NCBI GenBank assembly: GCA_964648215.1
Contig: CAZYMF010000186.1
Location: 1 to 9,756 of the forward strand
Source: CAZYMF01 sp964648215
GTDB taxonomy: Bacteria > Desulfobacterota > Binatia > HRBIN30 > JACQVA1
DNA length: 9,756 nt
Reading direction: 5' to 3'
The notes under the pieces were generated by a model. The model ran no database searches and was not told where the DNA came from. It saw nothing but the letters and a program-made list of their open reading frames with translations. Each line of letters starts with the position of its first letter. Position 1 is the first letter of the stretch. The position numbers were made by a program, and so were the translations under genes. This document shows, one piece after another, positions 1-5,775 of this stretch.

Positions 1-1
1 C

Positions 2-736
2 GGCAAGGTGTACGCGCCGATTGCGGACAAGCTGCGCCGCGCGGTCGAGCGGGCGAGGGCGGCGCGGGTCATTGATCTGTGCTCGGGCGGTGCGGGTCCG
101 TGGCCGATGCTGGCGGCGCAGCCGGATGATGCGGGACATGCTCCGCTCGAGGTGTGTCTCACCGACAAGTTCCCCAACGTCGCCGCCTTCGAGCGGGCGC
201 GCGCCGCGTCGGGTGGGGCGATCACGTTCCGCGAAGATTCGGTCGACGCCACCGCGGTGCCGGCGGATCTCACCGGCTTCCGCACGCTGTTCTCGGCGCT
301 GCATCATTTCCCGTCGCCGGCGGCGCGCGCGGTCCTGGCCGACGCGGTCGCGCGTGGCCAGGGGATCGGCGCCTTCGAGGCGACGCAGCGCAGCGTCGCC
401 GGCGTTCTCCTCATGCTGCTGACCCCGCTCATGGTGCTGCTGTCCACGCCTTTCATCCGTCCGTTCCGCTGGTCGCGCCTGTTCTGGACCTATCTGATCC
501 CGGTGGTGCCGCTGGTCGTGCTCTTCGACGGCGTCGTCTCGTCGCTGCGCACCTACACGCCGGCGGAGCTGCGCGAGCTCACCGCCGGCCTCGCCGCCGA
601 CGGCTACGAATGGGACATCGGCGAAGTCCGCGCCGAGCGCGCGCCGATCCCGGTGACGTACGTGATCGGCACTCCGGCGGCTAATGATAGCTGCAAGCCA
701 CAAGCTTCAAGCGACAAGCCGGAAGGGAAAGCATAG
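2..736 (+). CDS. SAM-dependent methyltransferase-like protein, 5'-truncated
   Basis: The reading frame is open from the left edge (position 2), so the true start lies upstream. The GTG at 8 is probably internal. About 244 residues are visible. Near the start is a glycine-rich SAM-binding-type motif (VIDLCSGGAGPW), then LTDKFPN, a DSVDAT segment and the HHF segment. These resemble a family of class I methyltransferase-like proteins that also carry a conserved hydrophobic stretch (TPFIRPFRWSRLFWTYLIP). From memory of the family, the protein normally ends shortly after the VTYVIG segment. Here about 19 extra residues (AANDSCKPQ onward) are encoded by repeat DNA that begins at about 691. In the +1 frame TAA, TGA and TAG follow one another at 682-690, so the tail may come from a lost stop or a small frameshift. 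Substrate unknown. Confidence 0.75.
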   Translation, partial: GKVYAPIADKLRRAVERARAARVIDLCSGGAGPWPMLAAQPDDAGHAPLEVCLTDKFPNVAAFERARAASGGAITFREDSVDATAVPADLTGFRTLFSALHHFPSPAARAVLADAVARGQGIGAFEATQRSVAGVLLMLLTPLMVLLSTPFIRPFRWSRLFWTYLIPVVPLVVLFDGVVSSLRTYTPAELRELTAGLAADGYEWDIGEVRAERAPIPVTYVIGTPAANDSCKPQASSDKPEGKA

Positions 737-800
737 AAGGTTCAAGCGAGAAGCCGAAGAGAGTTGCCCGGCCTTGAAGCTTGCAACTTGGACCTTGTAG
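691..800. repeat. Small intergenic repeat element with direct and inverted copies
   Basis: Seen directly: CAAGCTTCAAG at 701-711 has a perfect 11-bp inverted copy at 773-783. A 15-base unit starting TTCAAGCG at 706-720 recurs at 741-755 with one mismatch. The element covers the last codons and stop of the upstream gene and ends just before the promoter of the next one. It looks like a REP-like or MITE-like dispersed repeat. Whether it recurs elsewhere in the genome cannot be seen here. Confidence 0.6.
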
Positions 801-823
801 CCGTCGAGCCCTGGCCTCGATCG

Positions 824-852
824 TTGACGCCAACGTCCCCCGGCCCTACACT
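824..852 (+). promoter_or_regulatory. Sigma70-type promoter of the SDR gene, probably giving a leaderless mRNA
   Basis: The -35 is TTGACG (824-829), the spacer is 17 bp, and the -10 is TACACT (847-852). The expected transcription start, about 7 nt after the -10, falls at 857-861, and the ATG is at 861. No Shine-Dalgarno sequence precedes the ATG. Both facts point to a leaderless transcript. Confidence 0.6.
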
Positions 853-860
853 CGCGCGCC

Positions 861-1697
861 ATGACATCGCAGACGAGCCCGCTCGACGTGTTCGCGCCCG
901 ACCTGTTCCGCGGCCAGACCGTGCTGGTGACCGGCGGCGGCCGCGGCATCGGCAAGCAGACCGCGCTGGCGTTCGCGCGCCTGGGGGCGAATCTGGTGAT
1001 TGCCAGCCGCAAGCCGGAGAATCTGAACCCGACGGCCGAGGAGATCCGCGCCCTCGGCGTCGAATGTCTGGCGGTGCCGACGAACATTCGCGAGGTCGAG
1101 CAGGTCGACGCGCTGGTGCAGGCGGCGCTGGAGCGTTTCGGCGCCATCGACTGTCTGGTCAACAATGCCGGCGGCCAGTTCCCGGCACGGCCGAGCGACA
1201 TCAGCGACCGCGGCTGGCGGGCGGTGATCGATCTCAATCTCAACGGCACCTGGAACATGTGCAGCCGCGTCGGGCCGCACATGCTGCAGCGCGGCCGCGG
1301 CGCGGTGGTGAACGTGGTCCACATCTACTCCTTCGATCGCGGCGCCTTCAGCTTCGTGCACTCGGGCGCGGCGCGCGCCGGCGTGGTGAACATGACCAAG
1401 TCGCTGGCGTACTACTGGGCGCGCCACGGGGTGACGATCAACGCCCTCGCCCCCGGCAGCGTGTCCACCGCCGGCCTGCGCGAGGAGGAGTACAGCCGCG
1501 CCGAGCAGGAGAACTACGAGGCGCTGCAGCTCCAGGACATCCCGGCGCACCGCCTCGCCGAGCCCGACGAGACGGCCGCGCTGATCGCCTTCCTGTGCTC
1601 CCCCGCCGCCCGCTACATCAACGGCGCCACCATCGTCGCCGACGGCGCGCTGTCGCTGGCCAACTGGACGCCGCTGTTCGATCCCGAGGTGGGGTAG
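861..1697 (+). CDS. Short-chain dehydrogenase/reductase, trans-2-enoyl-CoA reductase (PECR)-like
   Basis: A 278-residue classical-size SDR. It has the NAD(P)-binding TGGGRGIG motif (residues 24-31), the ASRK segment after beta-2 that favours NADPH, and NNAGG (101-105). The usual YxxxK site is absent. In its place stands HSGAARAGV (167-175), preceded by Y156 in HIYS. The same HSGAARAGV string occurs in mammalian peroxisomal trans-2-enoyl-CoA reductase, and 2,4-dienoyl-CoA reductases likewise take their tyrosine from an upstream IY motif. NIRE and NNAGGQF also match that group. The likely role is NADPH-dependent reduction of an enoyl-CoA or dienoyl-CoA in the cytoplasm; the exact substrate is inferred. 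The start was chosen from promoter position and the usual N-terminal length. It appears monocistronic and ends before the cassette array. Confidence 0.92.
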   Translation: MTSQTSPLDVFAPDLFRGQTVLVTGGGRGIGKQTALAFARLGANLVIASRKPENLNPTAEEIRALGVECLAVPTNIREVEQVDALVQAALERFGAIDCLVNNAGGQFPARPSDISDRGWRAVIDLNLNGTWNMCSRVGPHMLQRGRGAVVNVVHIYSFDRGAFSFVHSGAARAGVVNMTKSLAYYWARHGVTINALAPGSVSTAGLREEEYSRAEQENYEALQLQDIPAHRLAEPDETAALIAFLCSPAARYINGATIVADGALSLANWTPLFDPEVG

Positions 1698-1743
1698 GGC
1701 TGCCGACGGGCGAACCGGCCGTGCTGGCGGCCTGGCGATTAAT

Positions 1744-1775
1744 GTGTTGACCCGCCGGGCGTCGCGGCTCAACAC
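1744..1775. terminator. Hairpin after the SDR gene, possible terminator
   Basis: GTGTTGA (1744-1750) pairs with TCAACAC (1769-1775). After one C-C mismatch, CCGC pairs with GCGG, giving 11 of 12 pairs and an 8-nt loop. It lies 47 bp after the SDR stop. There is no T-tract, so intrinsic termination is uncertain. The right arm overlaps the R''-like box of the first attC-like site. Confidence 0.35.
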
Positions 1776-1858
1776 GGCTCGACACCGCCTGAGAGATCAT
1801 CGCGCAGTTTCTTGAATCCGTGACACATTGGGGTGTATGAGGCGCGCATGAGTTGGGC
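1767..1858 (+). repeat. Weak attC- or attI-like site at the left end of the array
   Basis: GTTGGGC at 1852-1858 fits the core site GTTRRRY. GCTCAAC at 1767-1773 fits RYYYAAC and is one base from its reverse complement. Between them CTC...ACACC (1778-1786) can pair with GGTGT...GAG (1832-1841). The geometry does not match the other four sites, so only the right core site is reasonably supported. It could instead be an attI or a degenerate attC. Confidence 0.35.
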
Positions 1859-2336
1859 CGTGTTGACCCGCGAACTCTGGCGCGGTTTGCCGGTTCCGTT
1901 GATACGCTTAATTCGGCTTCATTTTGAGTCGCTCAGCGGAAAGAGTGGATTGAACTCTCCAGTCGGAAAGAAAGGCACCCGGTGGGGGTTGGTTGTTGCC
2001 ACGTACTATTGGAGCATCGCCGTCGTCGGCTTGTTGCTCTTGGCGGTGATCGAGATTCTGGTTCGTATGTTCACTGTCAGCGACCGCTTTTTCTATTCCA
2101 CGGTTGGGCGCATGATCGTGGTCCGCTGGCTCCTGTTGATGCTGTTGGCCTTCCTCTCCACCTTGATTTCACCGTTTGTCTTTGCGCTTGCGAGCCGGTG
2201 GCCCGCACCGACGTGTCGATTGGTTCGGAAAGCCATCGTGGTGTTTTTTGGCCAGCGACATCCTTCAAGGGGTGGTTTGGAGAATGACCGGATTGTACAT
2301 TTACGACTGAGGCGGCGTTCACCTCGGACGAGCTGA
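1848..2336 (+). CDS. Small two-helix membrane protein of cassette 1, probably frameshifted
   Basis: I do not recognise the family. From the ATG at 1848 the frame gives 162 residues with two hydrophobic segments (about residues 47-72 and 91-115) joined by a loop with charged residues. If the cassette begins at 1853, GTG at 1860 is a better start; GTG at 1833 is also possible. No clear Shine-Dalgarno sequence is present. Base composition is visibly lower in GC than the neighbours, consistent with acquired cassette DNA. The last 25 or so residues are basic and low in hydrophobicity (RRRSPRTS end). More protein-like sequence continues in other frames: SDILQGVVWRMTGLYIYD after the T-run at 2244-2249, then EAAFTSDELKVGF from about 2309. 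The gene is probably broken, or the assembly has two indels here. Confidence 0.5.
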   Translation: MSWAVLTRELWRGLPVPLIRLIRLHFESLSGKSGLNSPVGKKGTRWGLVVATYYWSIAVVGLLLLAVIEILVRMFTVSDRFFYSTVGRMIVVRWLLLMLLAFLSTLISPFVFALASRWPAPTCRLVRKAIVVFFGQRHPSRGGLENDRIVHLRLRRRSPRTS

Positions 2337-2494
2337 AAGTGGGGTTTCCGCAGATATCGATCAGATCCGAGACCGCGTGGATCGCCGTGTCTCGCAACTA
2401 CGGAGACCGGCCGAACAAGCCGCTCGACCCGGTGACCACACAACCCCGCGCAGCCCAGCGCGGGTCAGCACCACAACGTTGGGCGGCGCGATGA
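2288..2494 (+). pseudogene. Out-of-frame C-terminal remnant of the cassette 1 gene
   Basis: A 68-codon open frame without its own start, containing the soluble-looking segment DELKVGFPQISIRSETAWIA. It runs through the attC at 2410-2484 and stops at 2492-2494, overlapping the GNAT start codon in an ATGA arrangement. Read with the frame before it, it looks like the displaced end of the membrane protein gene. A chance open frame is possible. Confidence 0.35.
2410..2484 (+). repeat. attC site closing cassette 1
   Basis: R'' is GCCGAAC (2410-2416) and R' is GTTGGGC (2478-2484). With 3 nt after R'', the outer 5-bp arm CCGCT (2420-2424) pairs at three positions with 2467-2471. C2425 is extrahelical. 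GACCCG (2426-2431) pairs perfectly with CGGGTC (2461-2466). G2432 is in the position of the second extrahelical base. Six nt separate the right arm from R'. An alternative hairpin, CCCGCGC/GCGCGGG (2445-2464), competes with the inner part. Confidence 0.65.
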
Positions 2495-3030
2495 AGTCAG
2501 CAGTGGAGATCCGCCCAGAGCGCACCGGTGATGTCAAAGCCATCGGGGAAGTAGTGGAAGCAGCGTTCTTGGGAATGCCATACGCCGGTGGAGATGAGGC
2601 AGAACTCGTCGCGGCTCTTCGTTCCGACAACTCCCTATCCGTCTCATTGGTCGCAGAACGTGGAGGCTCAATCGTGGGCCAGATCGCGTTCTCGCCAGCA
2701 CGAACCTCCGGAGACTCTTCGAGTTGGTACGCACTGGGTCCAGTCGCGGTTCTTCCGGCCCATCAAGGCAACGGTATCGGATCCTCGTTAGTGCGTGCAG
2801 GACTTCAAGCCATCTTCGAGCTGGGCGCGAACGGTTGCATACTGACTGGCAATCCCACGTATTACAGCCGCTTTGGATTCACACTCTCCCCTGAGAGCGC
2901 TCCGTCGGGCGAGCCACCGGAGTTCTTCATGGTCAAGTTGCTCCGCGGAGAACTCCCTGCCGGCCCAATCCACTTTCACGAAGCATTCGCGAGCGCCGCC
3001 CAACAAAGCGATGAAGCGGACACCGAATAG
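2491..3030 (+). CDS. GNAT family N-acetyltransferase, cassette 2
   Basis: A 179-residue protein of the COG3153/YhbS-like GNAT type, transferring an acetyl group from acetyl-CoA to an unknown amine. Motif A with the pyrophosphate-binding loop is at residues 82-101 (LGPVAVLPAHQGNGIGSSLV). NPTYYSRFGF (121-130) is the C-terminal acetyl-CoA-side motif common in this group. The ATG at 2491 lies 6 bp after the R' box of the preceding attC, as is usual for cassettes. In-frame sequence upstream belongs to the attC, so longer starts are unlikely. The final 12 residues or so (SAAQQSDEADTE) are encoded by the left arm of the next attC and are probably not part of the fold. Cassette GNATs may modify aminoglycosides, but nothing here shows the substrate. 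Confidence 0.9.
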   Translation: MKSAVEIRPERTGDVKAIGEVVEAAFLGMPYAGGDEAELVAALRSDNSLSVSLVAERGGSIVGQIAFSPARTSGDSSSWYALGPVAVLPAHQGNGIGSSLVRAGLQAIFELGANGCILTGNPTYYSRFGFTLSPESAPSGEPPEFFMVKLLRGELPAGPIHFHEAFASAAQQSDEADTE

Positions 3031-3128
3031 CGTGGTTTCAAGTAGGGCTGTACCGTTTGGCATCAACCATTGAAGGCTCTCAAGGTCGGCGGCGCTATCC
3101 GGTGCCGCTTATCGCCGAGCCGTTCGGC
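2998..3128 (+). repeat. attC site closing cassette 2 (131 bp, best preserved)
   Basis: R'' is GCCCAAC (2998-3004), a perfect RYYYAAC. After AAA, GCGAT (3008-3012) pairs with ATCGC (3111-3115), and G3013 is extrahelical. AAGCGG (3014-3019) pairs with CCGCTT (3105-3110), and A3020 is extrahelical. CACCG (3021-3025) pairs with CGGTG (3100-3104). After one mismatch, ATAGCG (3027-3032) pairs with CGCTAT (3093-3098). That is 21 or more bp with two single-base bulges, both on the left arm. R' is GTTCGGC (3122-3128), one base off GTTRRRY. The length is like that of Vibrio VCR sites. Confidence 0.82.
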
Positions 3129-3164
3129 GGCCGAAGAAGTCTCCAGTCTTCGGGAGGATCATCC

Positions 3165-3944
3165 ATGACCGACCTGCCAGAACATGCTCGGCGTAACCGT
3201 GCCCTGTGGGACGTTTGGGCGCAGGAATTCATCACCCCGGCTGAGGAGAACTGGGCCAGCGATACGCCTATCTGGGGAATGTGGGGGGTCCCTGAATCGC
3301 AGCTTGGCGTTCTTCCTGACGACCTCGCGGACAGGGACGTCATCGAGCTCGGTTGCGGTACTGCATATGTCTGCGCGTGGCTCGCACGCCGCGGAGCTTG
3401 CGTCGTAGGAATCGACGTTTCAGAGGCGCAGCTCGCAACGGCGCGACGCTTGCGGCGCCAACATTGCCTCGACTTCCCATTGGTCCACGGCAACGCGGAG
3501 GCGGTTCCCTATCCGGATTCGAGCTTCGACGTGGCCATCTCCGAATACGGTGTGTGCTTGTGGGGTGATCCTCAGCGGTGGGTCCCGGAAGCGGCCCGAT
3601 TACTAAAGCCCGGTGGCCAACTGGTCTTTCTCGTCAACTCCTTCTTGCTGAGCCTGTGCATGCCGCCCGAGGAAGGGCTCGCGGCTACCGAGCGATTGCT
3701 GCGTCCGGCCTTCGGCACGTACCGCATCGAGTGGCCTGGCGACCAGGGGATCGGGTTCTACCCGTCACACGGAGAGTGGATTCGGCTCCTGCGGCGCTCG
3801 GGTTTCGAGATCGAGGACCTGATTGAGGTGCTCCCCCCCAAAGGCGCAACGACGCGCTATCCTTTCGTCACACTGGAGTGGGCTCGGAAATGGCCGTGCG
3901 AAGAGATCTGGAAGGCTCGCAAGCGCCGGGATTTCCATCCGTAG
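3165..3944 (+). CDS. Class I SAM-dependent methyltransferase, cassette 3
   Basis: A 259-residue protein of the Methyltransf_11/UbiE-like fold. Motif I is VIELGCGTA (59-67), with the acidic ribose-binding residue in VGIDVS (D84). The NAEAVPYPDSSFD segment (110-122) and RLLKPGGQLVFLV (145-157) mark the following strands. The C-terminal third should form the substrate cap, and its substrate is unknown. The start is set by a strong Shine-Dalgarno sequence, GGGAGGA (3152-3158), 6 nt before the ATG. An in-frame extension to 3057 would run back through the attC and is rejected. The gene lies 36 nt after the R' box and ends 46 bp before the next attC. It is probably cytoplasmic. No close relation to the methyltransferase in cassette 4 is evident. 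Confidence 0.9.
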   Translation: MTDLPEHARRNRALWDVWAQEFITPAEENWASDTPIWGMWGVPESQLGVLPDDLADRDVIELGCGTAYVCAWLARRGACVVGIDVSEAQLATARRLRRQHCLDFPLVHGNAEAVPYPDSSFDVAISEYGVCLWGDPQRWVPEAARLLKPGGQLVFLVNSFLLSLCMPPEEGLAATERLLRPAFGTYRIEWPGDQGIGFYPSHGEWIRLLRRSGFEIEDLIEVLPPKGATTRYPFVTLEWARKWPCEEIWKARKRRDFHP

Positions 3945-3990
3945 CGGGCACCCGGCCGTGTGCGTGTACGAGTACGGGGAAGACGGCGTC

Positions 3991-4053
3991 GCCAAACCAA
4001 GCCATGCACTTGACGCGCAGAAAGACGCGCGCAAGTGATGGCTAGCGCTCGGT
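3991..4053 (+). repeat. attC site closing cassette 3 (63 bp)
   Basis: R'' is GCCAAAC (3991-3997), then CAA. GCCAT (4001-4005) pairs with ATGGC (4038-4042), and G4006 is extrahelical. CACTTG (4007-4012) pairs with CAAGTG (4032-4037), and A4013 is extrahelical. CGCGC (4014-4018) pairs with GCGCG (4027-4031) around an 8-nt loop. All 16 pairs are perfect. The R' equivalent, GCTCGGT (4047-4053), is degenerate against GTTRRRY. Confidence 0.78.
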
Positions 4054-4074
4054 GCCGGGCAAGGAGATGAGTCC

Positions 4075-4911
4075 ATGCAAGCGTCGAGCTCACTGAGCGC
4101 ACAGATCCAGCGGCACTACACGAGACCCGATCTCGGCGGGGCGATTCTCGCGACCCTCGGCAGCGCGGGGAAGGACCTTGCCGCCCTCAAGCCCGAGGAC
4201 CTCGCGCCGATCGACGAGTTCCATATTCGAGGGCGAGAAGCGACGATCGAGCTGGGTCGGGTCGCAGGCGTGACCGCGAGTCAATACGTCCTCGACGTCG
4301 GGAGCGGCATCGGTGGGCCGTCGCGCTGCCTCGCCCAGGAGTTCGGGTGCCGCGTAGAAGGCATCGACTTGACTGACGAGTACTGCCGCGTGGCGACGAT
4401 GCTCGCCGAACGCACGGGGCTATCCCGACTCGTGAGCTATCGACAGGGCGACGCGCTCGACCTCCCGTTTTCCGATGCAGTCTTCGACATGGTCTGGAGC
4501 CAGCACGTGGCGATGAACATCCCCGACAAGGCCCGTCTCTATCGGGAGATGTACCGCGTGTTGAAGCCTGGCGGGGCCGTCGCGATCCACGATATTCTCG
4601 CCGGTCCTGCGGGCCCGATTGTCCTTCCCGTCCCGTGGGCACGCGTTCCTGGAACGAGCTTCCTGGTTTCGCCGGACGAGCTCCGCCGGCTTCTCGAAGC
4701 CAGCGGGTTCAACATCTCCAGCTGGAAGGACACCACGAAGCCGGCTCTGGAGTGGTTCACCGCGTTGGCCAAGAAGATCCGGCGGGAGGGCCCGCCCGTA
4801 CTTGGCTTTCACCTGATCTTCGGCCCGGATGTCCGGAGTATGGGCGAGAACCAGGTGCGGAATCTCGTGGAGGGACGCATCATTCTCGCGCAAGTCGTCG
4901 CGAGAAAGTAA
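4075..4911 (+). CDS. Class I SAM-dependent methyltransferase, cassette 4
   Basis: A 278-residue protein. Motif I is VLDVGSGIGG (72-81), of the type seen in tocopherol and sarcosine/dimethylglycine methyltransferases. Motif II is GIDLT (96-100). GDALDLPF (125-132), the WSQHVAMNI segment (141-149) and RVLKPGG (161-167) follow. The N-terminal region (HYTRPDLGG onward, then DLAPIDEFHIRG) is a lid typical of this subgroup. The reaction is SAM-dependent methylation of an unidentified small molecule. AAGGAGA (4061-4067) lies 7 nt before the ATG and fixes the start. The gene starts 21 nt after the R' box of the attC before it and stops 5 nt before the next attC, as expected for a cassette gene. Confidence 0.9.
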   Translation: MQASSSLSAQIQRHYTRPDLGGAILATLGSAGKDLAALKPEDLAPIDEFHIRGREATIELGRVAGVTASQYVLDVGSGIGGPSRCLAQEFGCRVEGIDLTDEYCRVATMLAERTGLSRLVSYRQGDALDLPFSDAVFDMVWSQHVAMNIPDKARLYREMYRVLKPGGAVAIHDILAGPAGPIVLPVPWARVPGTSFLVSPDELRRLLEASGFNISSWKDTTKPALEWFTALAKKIRREGPPVLGFHLIFGPDVRSMGENQVRNLVEGRIILAQVVARK

Positions 4912-4916
4912 CCGAC

Positions 4917-4977
4917 ACCGAACTCTCGGCTGCAGCGGCCGCCCGTAGGCGGGCGCCGCCGAGCCGAAGCGGTCGGA
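4917..4977 (+). repeat. attC site closing cassette 4 (61 bp), also a possible terminator
   Basis: R'' is ACCGAAC (4917-4923), then TCT. CGGCT (4927-4931) pairs with AGCCG (4962-4966), and G4932 is extrahelical. CAGCGG (4933-4938) pairs with CCGCCG (4956-4961) with one A-C mismatch, and C4939 is extrahelical. CGCCC (4940-4944) pairs with GGGCG (4951-4955) around a 6-nt loop. The R' equivalent is GGTCGGA (4971-4977), well off consensus. The 5-bulge-6-bulge-5 layout is the same as in the site at 3991. Alternative outer pairing CCGAC/GTCGG (4912-4976) is also possible. Confidence 0.62.
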
Positions 4978-5171
4978 CCTTACACCGATCGGGGTCTTCG
5001 ATCGAAATCCGATGGTAGACCCCAGCTTCTTGACTACAGCGACAGGATGACCGCCAAGTCATCCCGTTTGGTGAGGATGGTGCGCGCGGCGCAAGCGGAC
5101 AGGATGCGGATATCGATAGCCGGTCCTTGCAGCAGGAAGGTCCCCATTCAACGTAGGCGGCCCCATTCGCC

Positions 5172-5477
5172 TCAGCTTGCCTGGCGCAGGACCGTGACCT
5201 CCTTCGCGAGCCGCCCTTTCAGGCGGCCCTTCTCGACCTCGAGATCGTAGCGCGTCTGCAGGTTCATCCAGAACCGCTCCGTGGTGCCGAAGTACCGCGC
5301 CAGGCGAAGCGCCGTGTCGGCCGAGATCGCCCGCTTGCCGTGCACGATCTCGTTGATCCGCCGCGCTGGGACGCTGATGTCCTTCGCCAGCCGGTATTGG
5401 CTCACTGCCATCGGCGCTAGAAATTCCTCGAACAGAATCTCTCCGGGGTGAATCGGTGGATGGGCTTTCTTGGTCAT
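5172..5477 (-). CDS. higA: HigA family antitoxin, XRE-type HTH
   Basis: A 101-residue protein with the diagnostic HigA/VapI N-terminus (PPIHPGEILFEEFL). A helix-turn-helix spans about 25-65 (SQYRLAKDISVPARRINEIVHG), followed by ADTALRLARYFGTTERFWMNLQ. It neutralises HigB by direct binding and represses its own operon. ATG at 5477 is preceded by AGGGGA (5483-5488) with 5-nt spacing, inside the end of higB. The intergenic gap is only 9 nt. The toxin-first order is characteristic of higBA. Confidence 0.95.
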   Translation of the reverse strand: MTKKAHPPIHPGEILFEEFLAPMAVSQYRLAKDISVPARRINEIVHGKRAISADTALRLARYFGTTERFWMNLQTRYDLEVEKGRLKGRLAKEVTVLRQAS

Positions 5478-5486
5478 GTGCGTCCC

Positions 5487-5768
5487 CTAGTGGTAGTCCG
5501 TGATTTCCACGTCGTAGGCCTCACCTCGCTCCCAGCGGAAGCAGACTCGCCACTGGTCGTTGATCCGGATGCTGTGCTGCTCCGCTCGCTCGCCCGACAG
5601 CCTCCCGAGCCGGTTGCCCGGCGGAACCCGGAGATCGTCCAGCGCCTCTGCGGCATCGAGGAGCAACAGCTTGCGGTGCCCTCGCTTTTGCACATCGGGT
5701 GGCAGTCGCCGCGATCGCTCGCGCTCGAAGACCTTCGCCGTCTCCCGATCGCGGAAGCTACGAATCAC
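5487..5768 (-). CDS. higB: HigB family toxin, RelE-like mRNA interferase
   Basis: A 93-residue protein starting at GTG 5768 (MIRSFRDRET when initiated with Met). The C-terminal half carries the family block PPGNRLGRLSGERAEQHSIRIN followed by QWRVCFRW and the ending VEITDYH. HigB proteins cleave mRNA on the ribosome. No ATG is available at the expected position. The GTG coincides with the expected transcription start, so the mRNA may be leaderless. An upstream in-frame extension beyond the promoter is rejected. The length is normal for the family and the key residues look intact, so the toxin is probably functional. Confidence 0.93.
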   Translation of the reverse strand: MIRSFRDRETAKVFERERSRRLPPDVQKRGHRKLLLLDAAEALDDLRVPPGNRLGRLSGERAEQHSIRINDQWRVCFRWERGEAYDVEITDYH

Positions 5769-5775
5769 TCGGCGA

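Larger units (their letters stand above)
1853..4971 (+). mobile_element. Integron gene-cassette array without integrase (CALIN-like), four cassettes
   Basis: Four + strand genes are each closed by an attC-type structure. Inferred G^TT boundaries give cassettes at 1853-2478, 2479-3122, 3123-4047 and 4048-4971. Key support is the match between the R' box at each cassette's left end and the R'' box of its own attC: GTTGGGC with GCCCAAC in cassette 2 (7/7). The others match at 6/7: GTTGGGC with GCCGAAC (1), GTTCGGC with GCCAAAC (3), GCTCGGT with ACCGAAC (4). Such pairing is expected because R'' and R' are joined when a cassette is a circle. No tyrosine recombinase or clear attI is visible. Several R' boxes depart from GTTRRRY, so the array may be old or inactive. 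Confidence 0.72.

Noticed and set aside
701..800. The clustered repeat copies as a CRISPR array
   Set aside because: Too few copies, no regular spacing, inverted orientation of one copy and no cas genes.
764..1750. Long open frames overlapping the SDR gene on both strands
   Set aside because: Arg/Ala/Pro-rich shadow frames; the SDR frame has all family motifs and a promoter.
1814..1843. TTGAAT, 18 bp, TATGAG as a promoter for the cassette array
   Set aside because: Only 4/6 matches in each hexamer; it could be chance, although a promoter ahead of the array would be expected.
3057..3164. 36-residue N-terminal extension of the cassette 3 methyltransferase
   Set aside because: It translates the loop and right arm of an attC site, while a strong Shine-Dalgarno sequence sits before the ATG at 3165.
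5034..5147. 37-codon minus-strand frame (MGTFLLQG to VILSL) downstream of higA
   Set aside because: It has a protein-like sequence with ILTKRDD, but no ribosome binding site, and no family could be assigned. It may be a toxin-gene remnant; not supported as a gene.
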